Positions 24,939 to 34,574 of a stretch of DNA of 42,227 bases are shown here, piece by piece. Within the stretch, counting starts at the first letter, position 1. Each line of letters opens with the position of its first letter. A program made the translations under genes and the position numbers. The stretch comes from Nostoc sp. KVJ20 (lineage in GTDB: Bacteria; Cyanobacteriota; Cyanobacteriia; Cyanobacteriales; Nostocaceae), in assembly GCF_001712795.1 (NCBI RefSeq), contig NZ_KV757659.1, forward strand, positions 1-42,227, written 5' to 3'. The notes beneath the pieces were generated by a model. That model was not told the origin of the DNA, ran no database searches, and worked only from the letters and a program-made list of their open reading frames with translations.

Positions 24939-26189
24939 CTAACAAGTGGTTGTCAAAACTAGCTCAATTTTCTCCAACGCCCAATCTATTTCATATTGGG
25001 AAATAACCAAGGGTGGAGCAAAACGAATGACATTATCTCTAGTTTCTTTGGTTAATAATCCCTCTTTGGCTAAGGCTTTACAAAAACGTCTAGCACCACC
25101 CGCTTCGGCGTGCAATTCCATGCCAATTAATAAGCCTTTACCACGCACTTCCTTAATATATGAACTTTCAATTGATTGTAATTTATCTAGAAAATATCCT
25201 CCCAGTTGTAAGGCTTTTTCTGGCAACTTTTCTTCTATAAGAACATCCAGTGCTGCAATTCCAATAGCAGCAGCTAAAGGATTTCCGCCAAAGGTACTAC
25301 CATGATCTCCTGGTTGAAATACACCCATCACTTCCTCTGTCGAAATAAACGCAGAAATGGGATAAAATCCACCAGATAAAGCTTTACCTACAGTTATGCC
25401 ATCAGGCTTAACATTCTCATATTGATGGGCAAACATTTTACCTGTTCTTCCCAAGCCAGTTTGAATTTCATCAAAAACCAATAAGACATTATGATGACGA
25501 CAGATTTGTTCTGCTTGCTTTAAAAACCCATTGGGAGGAACAATAATACCTCCCTCCCCCTGAATTGGTTCTACCAAAAATGCCGCAGTGTTAGGAGTAA
25601 TCGCTTTTTCTAAAGCCTCAGCATCACCAAAAGGGATAACTTTAAACCCAGTCGTCAAAGGCCCAAATCCATCTTGATATTGTTCTTCTGTAGAGAAGCT
25701 AATCAAACTAATAGTGCGTCCAGAAAAATTATTACTACAAACAATAATTTCTGCTTGATTTTCTGGTACACCTTTTACCTTATAAGCCCATTTACGAATG
25801 GCTTTAATAGCAGTTTCTACAGCTTCGGCTCCCGAATTCATGGGTAGCACTTTGGGTAAACCAGAAATTTGAGAAACTTTCTCATAAAATCTTCCTAACT
25901 GGTCATTACGAAAAGCCCTGGAAGTTAGTGTAACTTTCTCGGCTTGCTCAATCATGGCTGCAAGAATTTTGGGATGACAATGACCTTGATTTAATGCTGA
26001 ATAAGCTGAAAGAAAATCTAGATATTTTTTACCTTCTATATCCCATATCCACACACCTTCTCCTTTGGTGATGACTACATCTAAAGGATGATAATTATCA
26101 GCCCCATATTGCTGTTCTAGTTCAATATAATCCTGGGTATTCATAGTATTGAGGTTGGCAATTCTCAGAGTTACGTTTGTTGCTTGCAT
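24939..26189 (-). CDS. rocD: Ornithine aminotransferase
   Basis: 416 residues of class-III PLP aminotransferase, closest in pattern to ornithine-oxo-acid transaminase: YSALNQGHCHPKI, MNSGAEAVETAIK, the PLP-ring Asp in LLVFDEIQTGLGRTGK (D240), Schiff-base Lys in ITVGKALSGG (K269), and GSTFGGNPLA. It converts ornithine and 2-oxoglutarate to glutamate semialdehyde and glutamate. ATG 26189 is chosen because AGGAG lies 5 nt upstream. A later ATG (26144) fits the usual N-terminus but lacks a ribosome-binding site. Acetylornithine or GABA aminotransferase are less likely alternatives. Confidence 0.85.
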   Translation of the reverse strand: MQATNVTLRIANLNTMNTQDYIELEQQYGADNYHPLDVVITKGEGVWIWDIEGKKYLDFLSAYSALNQGHCHPKILAAMIEQAEKVTLTSRAFRNDQLGRFYEKVSQISGLPKVLPMNSGAEAVETAIKAIRKWAYKVKGVPENQAEIIVCSNNFSGRTISLISFSTEEQYQDGFGPLTTGFKVIPFGDAEALEKAITPNTAAFLVEPIQGEGGIIVPPNGFLKQAEQICRHHNVLLVFDEIQTGLGRTGKMFAHQYENVKPDGITVGKALSGGFYPISAFISTEEVMGVFQPGDHGSTFGGNPLAAAIGIAALDVLIEEKLPEKALQLGGYFLDKLQSIESSYIKEVRGKGLLIGMELHAEAGGARRFCKALAKEGLLTKETRDNVIRFAPPLVISQYEIDWALEKIELVLTTTC

Positions 26190-26988
26190 ATTTACTCCTG
26201 ATAGCTTTGAGGGTTTGAAATCAAACTAGAAAACATCTGAAAGACTACTAGTGGAATAAGACATTCCACAGGTATGAGTATAAATTGAAAAATCTAGCTT
26301 TGTTCTTACTTTTATAGTTCCCAATTCCAGGGTGCTATTGACATGAAAGTAAAGACTTTACTGCTAAAATCAGTCAGTCATATCAAAGACAATCGCTATT
26401 GTGTAGTGCTGATTGATTTTCTCTAAATATGTAAAATAGCCAGTAATTATTGACCAGCTATTTGCTCATCTTTCAGACACGCAACTTGTGTAGGACATCT
26501 TTAGCCTACTTCATTAGTGAAGAAAACCAGTTGCCCACTCTGTCTGAATGTAAAATTTTACTAGCATAATAACCGATAGTTTAAAATATGACGTTTTCGA
26601 CAGCAATTATGTCTTTGTATGGTTTTATGACAACAACTTGGTACTTATATGAAATGTTTTATAGATAGTCAAAAAAGCTATTTTTTACTGCAATCTTATC
26701 TAAAGTATCATTAAATTCTTAGCCGATCAATGCTGGGGAGGGGGATAACAAAATTGCAGCTTTTGAGTAGGCGATGCTTACAGTAGGCGTAGTCTAGGCT
26801 TAATCTTGATATACATTATTCATTTTTGCCGCATAAATTCAGCACAAAAGTTGACTTAATACCTGCGTTTTTCCTAAATTTCCAGCACAATTTATAATTG
26901 GCAAAAATAAAATTATCTCAACCTCTCACCGATTATTACCAAATGAATTTACATATAGACAGTAACTATGGTAATGTGACACATAACT
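26190..26988. other. Long spacer without a gene
   Basis: About 800 bp between the divergent rocD and the B12-uptake operon. It is AT-rich, with no credible frame on either strand, and a short dispersed unit (GTAGGCGATGCTTACAGTAG) near 26768. It must hold the promoters of both rocD and the riboswitch-controlled operon, which I cannot place. Confidence 0.5.
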
Positions 26989-27172
26989 GTCGGTTCTGAT
27001 GGGGAGCAGCCATCAGACGCAAGGGGGAAAGTTCGGTGTAAATCCGGCGCTGTCCCGCAGCTGTAAACCGATTTTAGATTTTAGATTTTAGATTTTGGAT
27101 TGGGAAGCTACTCAATAATCCAAAATCGAAAATTCAAAATCCAAAATTGTATGAGCCAGAATGCCCGCCGAC
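26989..27172 (+). ncRNA. Cobalamin riboswitch
   Basis: The conserved core is plain: GTTCGGTGTAAATCCGGCGC, then TGTCCCGCAGCTGTAAACCG, and on the 3' side GAGCCAGAATGCCCGCCGAC. P1 is closed by GTCGG (26989-26993) with CCGAC (27168-27172). The peripheral arm between core and 3' part is a long hairpin built of a heptanucleotide repeat (27071-27147). The element lies about 310 nt upstream of the TonB receptor and controls the five uptake genes, presumably repressing them when cobalamin is plentiful. The expression platform is not clear; a small ATCTG/CAGAT hairpin follows at 27195-27211. Confidence 0.9.
27071..27147 (+). repeat. Heptanucleotide repeat forming a riboswitch arm
   Basis: The 5' arm is ATTTTAG repeated three times followed by ATTTTGGATT. 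The 3' arm (27117-27147) is AATCCAAAAT and related heptads, so the two halves pair over roughly 31 bp with few mismatches. This is a short tandemly repeated repetitive sequence of the kind usually found between Nostoc genes, here inside a folded RNA. Confidence 0.75.
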
Positions 27173-27483
27173 TCACTCTAGACACAAAACATTTATCTGC
27201 GAGGCACAGATGATACATTTTATTAAAGAATTTCATGGGTACAAATATTGTTTTAAGACAGTACCCTCTGCAAGTTTTACTAATTCGCTTCGCTGTTAGT
27301 AACGACACTTAATTTTTGGTTGTCCTATAGGAATTTGGGTATCCATAAGGAATACCACAAAGTCTTTTTTGCTATCAAAATAGTATCCACCATGATTTAG
27401 GTATGGCAATGCATTGTAACCCTAAATCTTAGAAATTCAACAGCACAAATAAATACCTGCATTTACTGAAAACGAGGAGTTTC

Positions 27484-29622
27484 ATGTCCACTTCCCGTAT
27501 AGTTACTTGTTGTGAATTTTTCTCAAAAATCTTCGTTTTTACCGCAATTTATGGGATGGTCGGTGGAGGAAATGTAGCGATTGCTAATCAAGTTCCACAA
27601 ATATCTGAGTTTCCCAAGTATGAAGGTTCTGCAAGAGACTTACAACCAGTTGCACAAGTAACACCTGAAAATACTCCAGCATCCACAGAAGAACCAGATA
27701 TTGAATTAACAGTCATCGACAAGCTATTGAATGAACCTGTATTTTCACCCTTTCGCCGCGAAGGGACAGTGAAAGATTCCACCCGTCCTGTTTACGTAAT
27801 TACGGGTGAAGAAATGGAAGCGCAAGGTGCAAGAACTGTCAAAGAAGCACTGCGATTTCTTCCTGGTATCTTGGGTGATGGTACAGTTGGCACAGAAGTT
27901 AACGCTTTAAGTGGTCAATTTATTCGTGGTTCTAATACCGGTCAAGTATTAATATTGCTTGATGGTAGACCGATTAATAATCTTGGTGGCGGGGGTTTTG
28001 ACCTCTCAGAATTCACTACCAATAATATCGAAAGAGTTGAAGTGTTACCAGGAGGAGGTTCAACTCTTTATGGTTCTGATGCAATAGGAGGGGTAATTAA
28101 TATTGTCACTCGTCGTCCCACAGAGAAAGTTACAACAGAAGCCAAGGTGAATATTGGTGCTTATGGACTAAACCAACAAAGTATTCAAAATAGTGGGAAA
28201 GCAGGTGCAATTTATTGGGTTGTAGGTTACAACCTTACCCAAGCAGAAAATAATTATCCTTTTACAATTCCTGAAGCCAATTTTACAGGAACTAGAACAA
28301 ATAATGATGCTCTATTTAACAACTTTAATGTCAAACTAGAGGCAGATTTAGGAACACGTAATACCTTAAGTCTCTCAAGCCTATACTTAAGCAAGCAACA
28401 GGGAGTACCAGGAGGAGTAGCAATTCCTGAACCACAATTTGGGCAAGGTTTTTTCAATTCTCTCACCGACAATAATCGTAAATACACAGACCAAGTTCTC
28501 ACTGATTTAACCTGGAATTCCAAATTAGGGAATGGAAATGATTCACTTTTAACAGCCAGAGTTTATACTGATTTTCTCAATACTCGTTTTGATAACCGTA
28601 GTGGCGCACTTTCATCTCAAAATCGGTTTGATTCTAACCAGGTTTCTTACGGTATTCAAACCACACATAGTTGGAATCTGACCAAAAATCAGATTTTGGT
28701 TTACGGCTTTGATTACCGGAATGTAAATGTGCGTAATACCACTTTTAATTATGGCAGTAATCTCAATAGAGAAAATTACGATGACAGTATTAGTCAAGGA
28801 GGCATTTTCGCCAAATATGAAAATAATCTTACTTCTAGCTTGAGTATCAATTTAGGAGTACGCCAAGATTTCAGTAGCTTGGTAAATGGTTCATTTACAT
28901 CACCATCTGTAGGTACAAAATTAGCAATGTCTGACTCCACAACACTCAGAGCTAACTATATCATAAACTTCCGAGCGCCAACCATTGCTAATTTATTTAA
29001 CAATAATCCTACTAATATTGGTAATCCTGAACTTAAACCCGAAAAGGGTGATAGTTTTGATATTGGCATTGACCAAAAGTTAGGTAATATAGGCTTATTA
29101 CGTTTGACCTTCTTTAGTAATACAGTGTCAGATACAATTGCCTTTAAAAGACTGACACCACTTGTAAATGGCAATACAGGTACTTTTGAAAATATTGGAC
29201 TAGTTAGAACTACAGGAATTGAAGCCTCTCTAAATTTGCAGCTAGCGAAGAATATCTATGCTTTTGCTAATTATACAGCTAATGATCCACGGATTTTAGA
29301 AAGTTCTAATCCGGCGGAAGTTGATAAAGAGTTGCGTTTTGCAGGTGCGGATAAATTAAATTTGGGTGTTTCTTATGAAAATCCTCAAGGTTGGTATTTA
29401 GGATTGCTCATGAATTCTTTGAATGGGTATCCAACGAATAACGATAATACAGAGTTTTTGTCTGGTTATACTACTTTAGATTTCAAAATGCGCGTCCCTT
29501 TAAGTGATAGTTTGATACTGACAAGTAGTGTAGATAATATCTTTAACCAGCGTTATCAGTTGTTTCCGGGTTTTCCTGATGGAGGGAGGGTTTTTCAGGT
29601 TGGGTTGAGTTCTAGGTTTTAA
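27484..29622 (+). CDS. btuB: TonB-dependent outer-membrane receptor, B12-type
   Basis: 712 residues. A signal peptide ends near VAIANQ. The plug domain (about 90-220) has VYVITGEEMEAQGARTVKEA, FIRGSNTGQVLILLDGRPIN and STLYGSDAIGGVINIVTRR. The beta-barrel ends with the C-terminal Phe motif (VGLSSRF) needed for outer-membrane assembly. The upstream cobalamin riboswitch and the downstream ABC genes make cobalamin or a corrinoid the likely substrate; symbol by function. GAGGAG lies a few nt before ATG 27484. Confidence 0.85.
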   Translation: MSTSRIVTCCEFFSKIFVFTAIYGMVGGGNVAIANQVPQISEFPKYEGSARDLQPVAQVTPENTPASTEEPDIELTVIDKLLNEPVFSPFRREGTVKDSTRPVYVITGEEMEAQGARTVKEALRFLPGILGDGTVGTEVNALSGQFIRGSNTGQVLILLDGRPINNLGGGGFDLSEFTTNNIERVEVLPGGGSTLYGSDAIGGVINIVTRRPTEKVTTEAKVNIGAYGLNQQSIQNSGKAGAIYWVVGYNLTQAENNYPFTIPEANFTGTRTNNDALFNNFNVKLEADLGTRNTLSLSSLYLSKQQGVPGGVAIPEPQFGQGFFNSLTDNNRKYTDQVLTDLTWNSKLGNGNDSLLTARVYTDFLNTRFDNRSGALSSQNRFDSNQVSYGIQTTHSWNLTKNQILVYGFDYRNVNVRNTTFNYGSNLNRENYDDSISQGGIFAKYENNLTSSLSINLGVRQDFSSLVNGSFTSPSVGTKLAMSDSTTLRANYIINFRAPTIANLFNNNPTNIGNPELKPEKGDSFDIGIDQKLGNIGLLRLTFFSNTVSDTIAFKRLTPLVNGNTGTFENIGLVRTTGIEASLNLQLAKNIYAFANYTANDPRILESSNPAEVDKELRFAGADKLNLGVSYENPQGWYLGLLMNSLNGYPTNNDNTEFLSGYTTLDFKMRVPLSDSLILTSSVDNIFNQRYQLFPGFPDGGRVFQVGLSSRF

Positions 29623-29657
29623 GGTTAAAAGTTTTTTTACGCAGAGGAGAGTTGAAG

Positions 29658-30530
29658 ATGAGTGAATTTAATTGTTTGGTTACACCATTAAATCAAGTTG
29701 TGACTGAGGCGTTGTCTACAAGTGGGACAATTGAGTATGAATATTTTGATTGTGGAAGTGATGTTTTGTCATCGTTACTTTACACTTTATTTGAGCAAAA
29801 TTGGCAACAGGTAGGGGTGGGACATATTGTCCAAGGTAGTGTTTTGGAATTAGAATTTAATGCTGCACCAAAACTTTGTATTCTCTACGATGGATATTTG
29901 ACGGTAGCTACTGAAGGTTGGCATTTACATTTGTGTATTGATACTAATTTTGGTGGGCCTCTTTGTAGAACCCCTGTAGAAGTCAGGAAGCAGCGTCAAG
30001 TTAGTCGTGCAGCTTTTTATCGTCGGTTTAATACAGAAGGGAATCCCAGAAGTTGGGGAATTCAATTTTGGAATGGTGCAGATGAACAATTGATGACGAT
30101 TTTATTACCGAATCCTTTCGTTGATGGTGAAAATTTATTACCAGAAGGTAAACCTGATTTATCAAAGTTAGCTTTGTATCAGGAATTAAGAGATATTTAT
30201 GTATTGGGTATTCAACCAATCCCGTTTACCAAAAATACTCTGAAGCATTCTTATATCTCAGTTTGTACTTCTACTCGTTGTCTTCCTTCACGCAAATGGC
30301 AACCCACATTTGATGCTTTAAAATCAGCAGTTGAAAATGCCAGTTTAGACATAGAAGTGAGAACATCTGGCTGTTTGGAAGTTTGCCAACAAGGGCCAGT
30401 AGTATTTTATTCTGATGATAGAACTTGGTACACTCGCGTTAACTCAAGCGTAGCTGAAACTATTGTCAATGAACATTTGCTAAAAGGTAAGAAAGTTATT
30501 GAACATTGTTATCCACCAGATTCCGTATAA
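29658..30530 (+). CDS. Thioredoxin-like [2Fe-2S] ferredoxin-domain protein
   Basis: 290 residues. The first 180 are an unrecognised domain (ASKLCILYDGYLTV-like beta text, HLCIDTNFGGPLC). The C-terminal 95 form a thioredoxin-like ferredoxin with four Cys: VCTSTRCLPSRKW and, 40 residues on, RTSGCLEVCQQGPVVFY (C-x4-C ... C-x3-C). Such domains ligate a 2Fe-2S cluster. In a cobalamin-uptake operon it could reduce the corrin cobalt or process an imported corrinoid; this is inference. ATG 29658 is preferred to a TTG two codons earlier because AGGAGA (29645-29650) is 7 nt upstream. That site sits in a dispersed ACGCAGAGG-type repeat. Confidence 0.7.
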   Translation: MSEFNCLVTPLNQVVTEALSTSGTIEYEYFDCGSDVLSSLLYTLFEQNWQQVGVGHIVQGSVLELEFNAAPKLCILYDGYLTVATEGWHLHLCIDTNFGGPLCRTPVEVRKQRQVSRAAFYRRFNTEGNPRSWGIQFWNGADEQLMTILLPNPFVDGENLLPEGKPDLSKLALYQELRDIYVLGIQPIPFTKNTLKHSYISVCTSTRCLPSRKWQPTFDALKSAVENASLDIEVRTSGCLEVCQQGPVVFYSDDRTWYTRVNSSVAETIVNEHLLKGKKVIEHCYPPDSV

Positions 30531-30659
30531 CTTCTATTTTTAAAATCTCACGCGAAGACATAAAACAGATTTTATTTAGTTCATCTTATTTTCTATTCCT
30601 CTCTAACTCTCTGCGCCTTTGCGTCTCTGCGTGAGCAAAATTCTCTTTCCTAAAACCCC

Positions 30660-31877
30660 ATGAAATTGGTAAAACTTACTCACTCAAAACCCATTATTTT
30701 TTTATGCAAATTCTTCTTAATTGCCACTTTAATTATTGCTTGCCATATTACACCAATTAACACCTCTACAAATACCAATAATAACGGCTGTATTCAAAAA
30801 TATGACCCCAATACTGATTACTTCCCTAATAAAATCAAGATTATTCATGCCACAGGCTTGGCAGTGGAGTATCATAAACACTACAAAATCGTCACTATAA
30901 AAAATCCTTGGCAAAATGCTAACACAAAATTTGAATATATTTTAGTCCAATGTGGAACTCCCACGCCAAAAGAATTTAATCAAGCACAGTTAATCACAGT
31001 TCCCATTAATTCTATAGTTTCTCTATCTACTACTCATTTACCCCACCTAGCGAAATTAGGTGTAGTTGATAAACTGATTGGTATTAGTAACACTAAACAA
31101 GTCAATACTCCTGATGTAGTCGAGAAAATCAAAACCAAAAATGTAATACAAGTAGGGAAGAATTCTAATGTGGATATAGAAAAATTATTAGAATTAAATC
31201 CTGACTTGGTGACAACTTTTGGTACTGGAAATTCCCAAACTGATAGTTATGCCAAACTCACAGAGGCGGGTTTGAAAGTGGGGATAAATTCTGAATATAT
31301 GGAAGACACACCACTGGGAAGAAGCGAATGGTTAAAATTTACGGCTCTGTTTTTTAATAAAGACGAGCAAGCAGAAAAAATATTTAGTGAAATTGCCAAT
31401 AAATATGAACAAGTAGCTGAAAAAGCTAAAGCTGTAAAAAATCGTCCAACTATATTTGTTGGGTTCAATTTTAAAGGTACTTGGTATATGCCTGGGGGTA
31501 AAAGTTACGTAGCCAAATATCTGGCTGATGCAGGAGCAAACTATCTCTGGAGTGATGATAAATCCTCTGGTAGTTTACCTTTATCTTTTGAAGTTGTTTT
31601 AGAACGTGCAGCCAATGCTGATTACTGGTTGAATTTTAGTCAATCTTGGAAGAATTTAAAGGATTTAGTCGCTGAAGATAATCGCTATGCTGATTTTAAG
31701 GCTGTGAAAACAGGCAATCTTTACAATAATAATGCCCGTGTGAATGAAAGTGGAGGTAATGATTACTGGGAAAGCGGAATTAGTAACCCAGATATAGTTT
31801 TATCTGACTTGATTAAAATACTGCATCCAGAGATATTACCCAATCATAAACTATTTTATTACCGCAAACTTAATTAA
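30660..31877 (+). CDS. btuF: Cobalamin/iron-type ABC transporter substrate-binding lipoprotein
   Basis: 405 residues. Signal sequence with a lipobox LIIAC (lipidated Cys28), then the PBP class-III fold: VPINSIVSLSTTHLPHLAKL, VGKNSNVDIEKLLELNPDLV, and a C-terminal lobe with PTIFVGFNFKGTWYMPGGKS. Long connecting helix as in BtuF/FhuD. It delivers the corrinoid from the receptor to the permease. Longer than E. coli BtuF by about 130 residues, mostly an N-terminal extension. Its stop is 2 bp from the permease start. Confidence 0.8.
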   Translation: MKLVKLTHSKPIIFLCKFFLIATLIIACHITPINTSTNTNNNGCIQKYDPNTDYFPNKIKIIHATGLAVEYHKHYKIVTIKNPWQNANTKFEYILVQCGTPTPKEFNQAQLITVPINSIVSLSTTHLPHLAKLGVVDKLIGISNTKQVNTPDVVEKIKTKNVIQVGKNSNVDIEKLLELNPDLVTTFGTGNSQTDSYAKLTEAGLKVGINSEYMEDTPLGRSEWLKFTALFFNKDEQAEKIFSEIANKYEQVAEKAKAVKNRPTIFVGFNFKGTWYMPGGKSYVAKYLADAGANYLWSDDKSSGSLPLSFEVVLERAANADYWLNFSQSWKNLKDLVAEDNRYADFKAVKTGNLYNNNARVNESGGNDYWESGISNPDIVLSDLIKILHPEILPNHKLFYYRKLN

Positions 31878-31879
31878 TA

Positions 31880-32962
31880 ATGTTCAACGAAAAATATAAA
31901 TTTAAATTTCCCCTATTAACCCAAAAATCTCTGGTTTTCAAAACCATTATTTTTATAATTATACTTGTAAGTTTAATCTTGGCTTTTTTATTAGACTTGG
32001 CTTTGGGTTCAGTTGATATTCCTCTGGATGAAGTAGTCAAAATTTTGCTAGGACTTGAACCAGAAAAAGTAACATGGACTCATATTATTCTCAAATTTCG
32101 CCTACCTAAAGCTTTAACTGCAACTTTAGCGGGTGCGGCTTTAGGTGTGAGTGGCTTACAAATGCAAACCCTATTTAAAAATCCCTTAGCGGGGCCTTTT
32201 GTATTGGGAATTAGTTCTGGTGCAAGTTTAGGTGTAGCGTTAGTTGTGTTGACAGCAAGTGCTACGACACCAACATTATTAGCAGATTTGGGAATAATTA
32301 GCGATTTTGGTTTAGTTATAGCAGCAAGTCTCGGCGCAGCATCAGTTTTAGGGATGATGTTAGTTGTTTCTCGCCGAGTGCAAGATACGATGACATTATT
32401 AATTTTAGGTTTATTGTTTGGTTATGCTACTAGTGCAATTGTTAGTATTTTGTTGCAGTTTAGCTCAAAAGAACGCATTCAAAGTTATATCATGTGGACT
32501 TTTGGTAGTTTTGCTGGGGTGACTTGGAAACAGTTAGTTGTTTTAATTCCTGTGATAGTTTTGAGTTTATTGGGAGCAGTGTTGCAATCAAAATCTTTGA
32601 ATGCACTTTTACTTGGTGAATCTTATGCACGTAGTTTAGGTTTAACGGTGCAGAAAACCAGATTTTCTATTATTACCAGTGCATCTATATTAGCTGGAGC
32701 AATTACCGCTTTTTGCGGCCCCATCGCATTTTTAGGTGTAGCAATTCCTCATCTTTGTCGTAGTCTTTTTAATACTTCCGACCATCGGATATTAATTCCT
32801 AGTGTAACAATGATGGGTGCAATCTTAGCATTGTTTGCAGATTTGTTTTCTCAACTTGCGGTAAGTCAGATGGTTTTACCTTTAAATGCTGTTACTGCTT
32901 TGATTGGAACTCCTGTTGTTAGTTGGGTAATTCTGCGACGTAATTCCCAAAAGTCTTTTTAA
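31880..32962 (+). CDS. btuC: FecCD-family ABC transporter permease, B12 type
   Basis: 360 residues, highly hydrophobic with about ten helices. FecCD motifs are clear: FRLPKALTATLAGAALGVSG, LQMQTLFKNPLAGPFVLGIS and the GPIAFLGVAIPHLCR coupling region. Forms the inner-membrane channel for the imported corrinoid. Starts 2 bp after the binding-protein stop. Confidence 0.85.
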   Translation: MFNEKYKFKFPLLTQKSLVFKTIIFIIILVSLILAFLLDLALGSVDIPLDEVVKILLGLEPEKVTWTHIILKFRLPKALTATLAGAALGVSGLQMQTLFKNPLAGPFVLGISSGASLGVALVVLTASATTPTLLADLGIISDFGLVIAASLGAASVLGMMLVVSRRVQDTMTLLILGLLFGYATSAIVSILLQFSSKERIQSYIMWTFGSFAGVTWKQLVVLIPVIVLSLLGAVLQSKSLNALLLGESYARSLGLTVQKTRFSIITSASILAGAITAFCGPIAFLGVAIPHLCRSLFNTSDHRILIPSVTMMGAILALFADLFSQLAVSQMVLPLNAVTALIGTPVVSWVILRRNSQKSF

Positions 32963-33033
32963 GATTTTTGAAACGCAGAGGTACGCGGAGGTAAGCGCGG
33001 AGCAACGCAGGTCTTTTTTAGGTGAAGTTTATC

Positions 33034-34041
33034 ATGAGTAACTCGATTTTAACAACTCATAACTTGACTATTGGTTATAAAACATCCCGAAAAACTGTTC
33101 GGTGTGTTGTATCGGATATTTCGGTATCTCTGCAAGCTGGGGAACTAGTTTGCTTACTTGGCCCCAATGGTGCAGGTAAATCTACATTACTGCGATCGCT
33201 CGCCGGAATGCAACCCCCTATTGAGGGGGAAGTGCGACTCTTGGAGGAAAATATTTACAAGTTAGCACCACAAGAATTAGCCAAACGGCTGAGTTTGGTA
33301 CTCACTGAGAAAGTTGATGTGGGAATGCTTTCAGCCTACACCTTGGTGAGTATGGGGCGATATCCTTACACTGATTGGTGGGGAAATTTGACATCTGAAG
33401 ATGAAACAATAGTACATTGGGCAATAAAATCTGTAGGAGCAGTACACTTAGCACAGCGCCAAGTTAGCGAATTAAGTGATGGTGAACGCCAAAAAATTAT
33501 GATTGCGCGGGCTTTGGCTCAGTCGCCTATTGTGATGTTACTTGATGAGCCAACAGCATTTTTAGATTTACCGCGACGGGTGGAAATTATGCAGTTGTTG
33601 CGTCAGTTAGCGCGGGAAACTAATCAAGCGATTCTTCTTTCTACCCACGATTTAGATTTAGCTTTGCGTCTTGCTGATAAAGTTTGGCTATTATCAACTA
33701 ATGGGATTTTACACGTTGGCGCACCGGAAGATTTAGTGTTGAGTGGTGCATTTGCTGATACTTTCGAGAGTGAAGGTGTAGAATTTGATGTTGCTTCCGG
33801 GGAATTTAATCTCCATACATCCCACAAAGGAGAAATTAGTTTGATAGGTGAGGGTATCGCGTCTGTATGGACTATTCGTGCTTTCAAACGTGCAGGCTTC
33901 CAAGTTAATCAAAATAAAAAGGGCTTATCAGTAGAAGTGATAACACAATCCAAACAAATTTTGTGGAAACTCACAAACAGCCAAACTGTACATACTTATC
34001 ATTCATTGTACGAACTGATTAAGTTTTTGAATTATTTATAA
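33034..34041 (+). CDS. btuD: ABC transporter ATPase, B12 type
   Basis: 335 residues. Walker A GPNGAGKST, signature LSDGERQ (Asp in place of the usual second Gly of LSGGERQ), Walker B VMLLDEPTAFLD and H-loop STHD. A C-terminal extension of about 90 residues follows the ATPase core (from GEFNLHTSHKGEIS) and is of unknown role. ATG 33034 is chosen over a GTG at 33022 because AGGTG lies 9 nt upstream. It ends 7 bp from the convergent VOC gene, closing the operon. Confidence 0.85.
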   Translation: MSNSILTTHNLTIGYKTSRKTVRCVVSDISVSLQAGELVCLLGPNGAGKSTLLRSLAGMQPPIEGEVRLLEENIYKLAPQELAKRLSLVLTEKVDVGMLSAYTLVSMGRYPYTDWWGNLTSEDETIVHWAIKSVGAVHLAQRQVSELSDGERQKIMIARALAQSPIVMLLDEPTAFLDLPRRVEIMQLLRQLARETNQAILLSTHDLDLALRLADKVWLLSTNGILHVGAPEDLVLSGAFADTFESEGVEFDVASGEFNLHTSHKGEISLIGEGIASVWTIRAFKRAGFQVNQNKKGLSVEVITQSKQILWKLTNSQTVHTYHSLYELIKFLNYL

Positions 34042-34048
34042 TTGAAGC

Positions 34049-34435
34049 TTAATTTTCATAAATCTCTAATGGCAAATTATCTGGGTCTTTAAAGAAAGTA
34101 AATTTTTTACTTGTATTTTCATCAACTCTGATATTTTCTACTTCTACTCCTTTTGATTTTAAATAAAAAACAGTTTCTTCAACATCATCAACTTGAAAAG
34201 CAAGATGTCTTAAACCACAAGCTTCTGGTTTACTAGGTCGTTCTGGAGGATTTGGGAAAGAGAATAGCTCTATTTGAGCATTTTCTCCAACTCGTAAATC
34301 TAATTTATACGAATTTCTCTCGGCGCGAAAAGTCTCTTCGATGATCGAAAAGCCTAAAGTTTCGACATAAAATTTTTTCGAGCGATTATAGTCAGAACAA
34401 ATAATAGCTACATGATGAATGCCAGTGGTTTTCAT
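34049..34435 (-). CDS. VOC-superfamily (glyoxalase/dioxygenase-fold) protein
   Basis: 128 residues, one complete pair of beta-alpha-beta-beta-beta modules. Metal ligand positions are conserved: H in GIHHVAII, E in AQIELFSF, H in GLRHLAF and E in LPLEIYE. Resembles the GloA-like group that includes uncharacterised cyanobacterial glyoxalases, but the substrate is unknown. Convergent with btuD. Confidence 0.8.
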   Translation of the reverse strand: MKTTGIHHVAIICSDYNRSKKFYVETLGFSIIEETFRAERNSYKLDLRVGENAQIELFSFPNPPERPSKPEACGLRHLAFQVDDVEETVFYLKSKGVEVENIRVDENTSKKFTFFKDPDNLPLEIYEN

Positions 34436-34574
34436 GTGTAATTCTCAAGCTACTGGCGTGGCAATTAAAATAGTGCATTACATTTTAGCCTTGACACGCT
34501 ACTACTAATCATTACCTCTAGCACTTTTAGCAGAGTTTTGCTAGTCTTAGCAAGAAAAGGGCTTTAGCAAAGTG

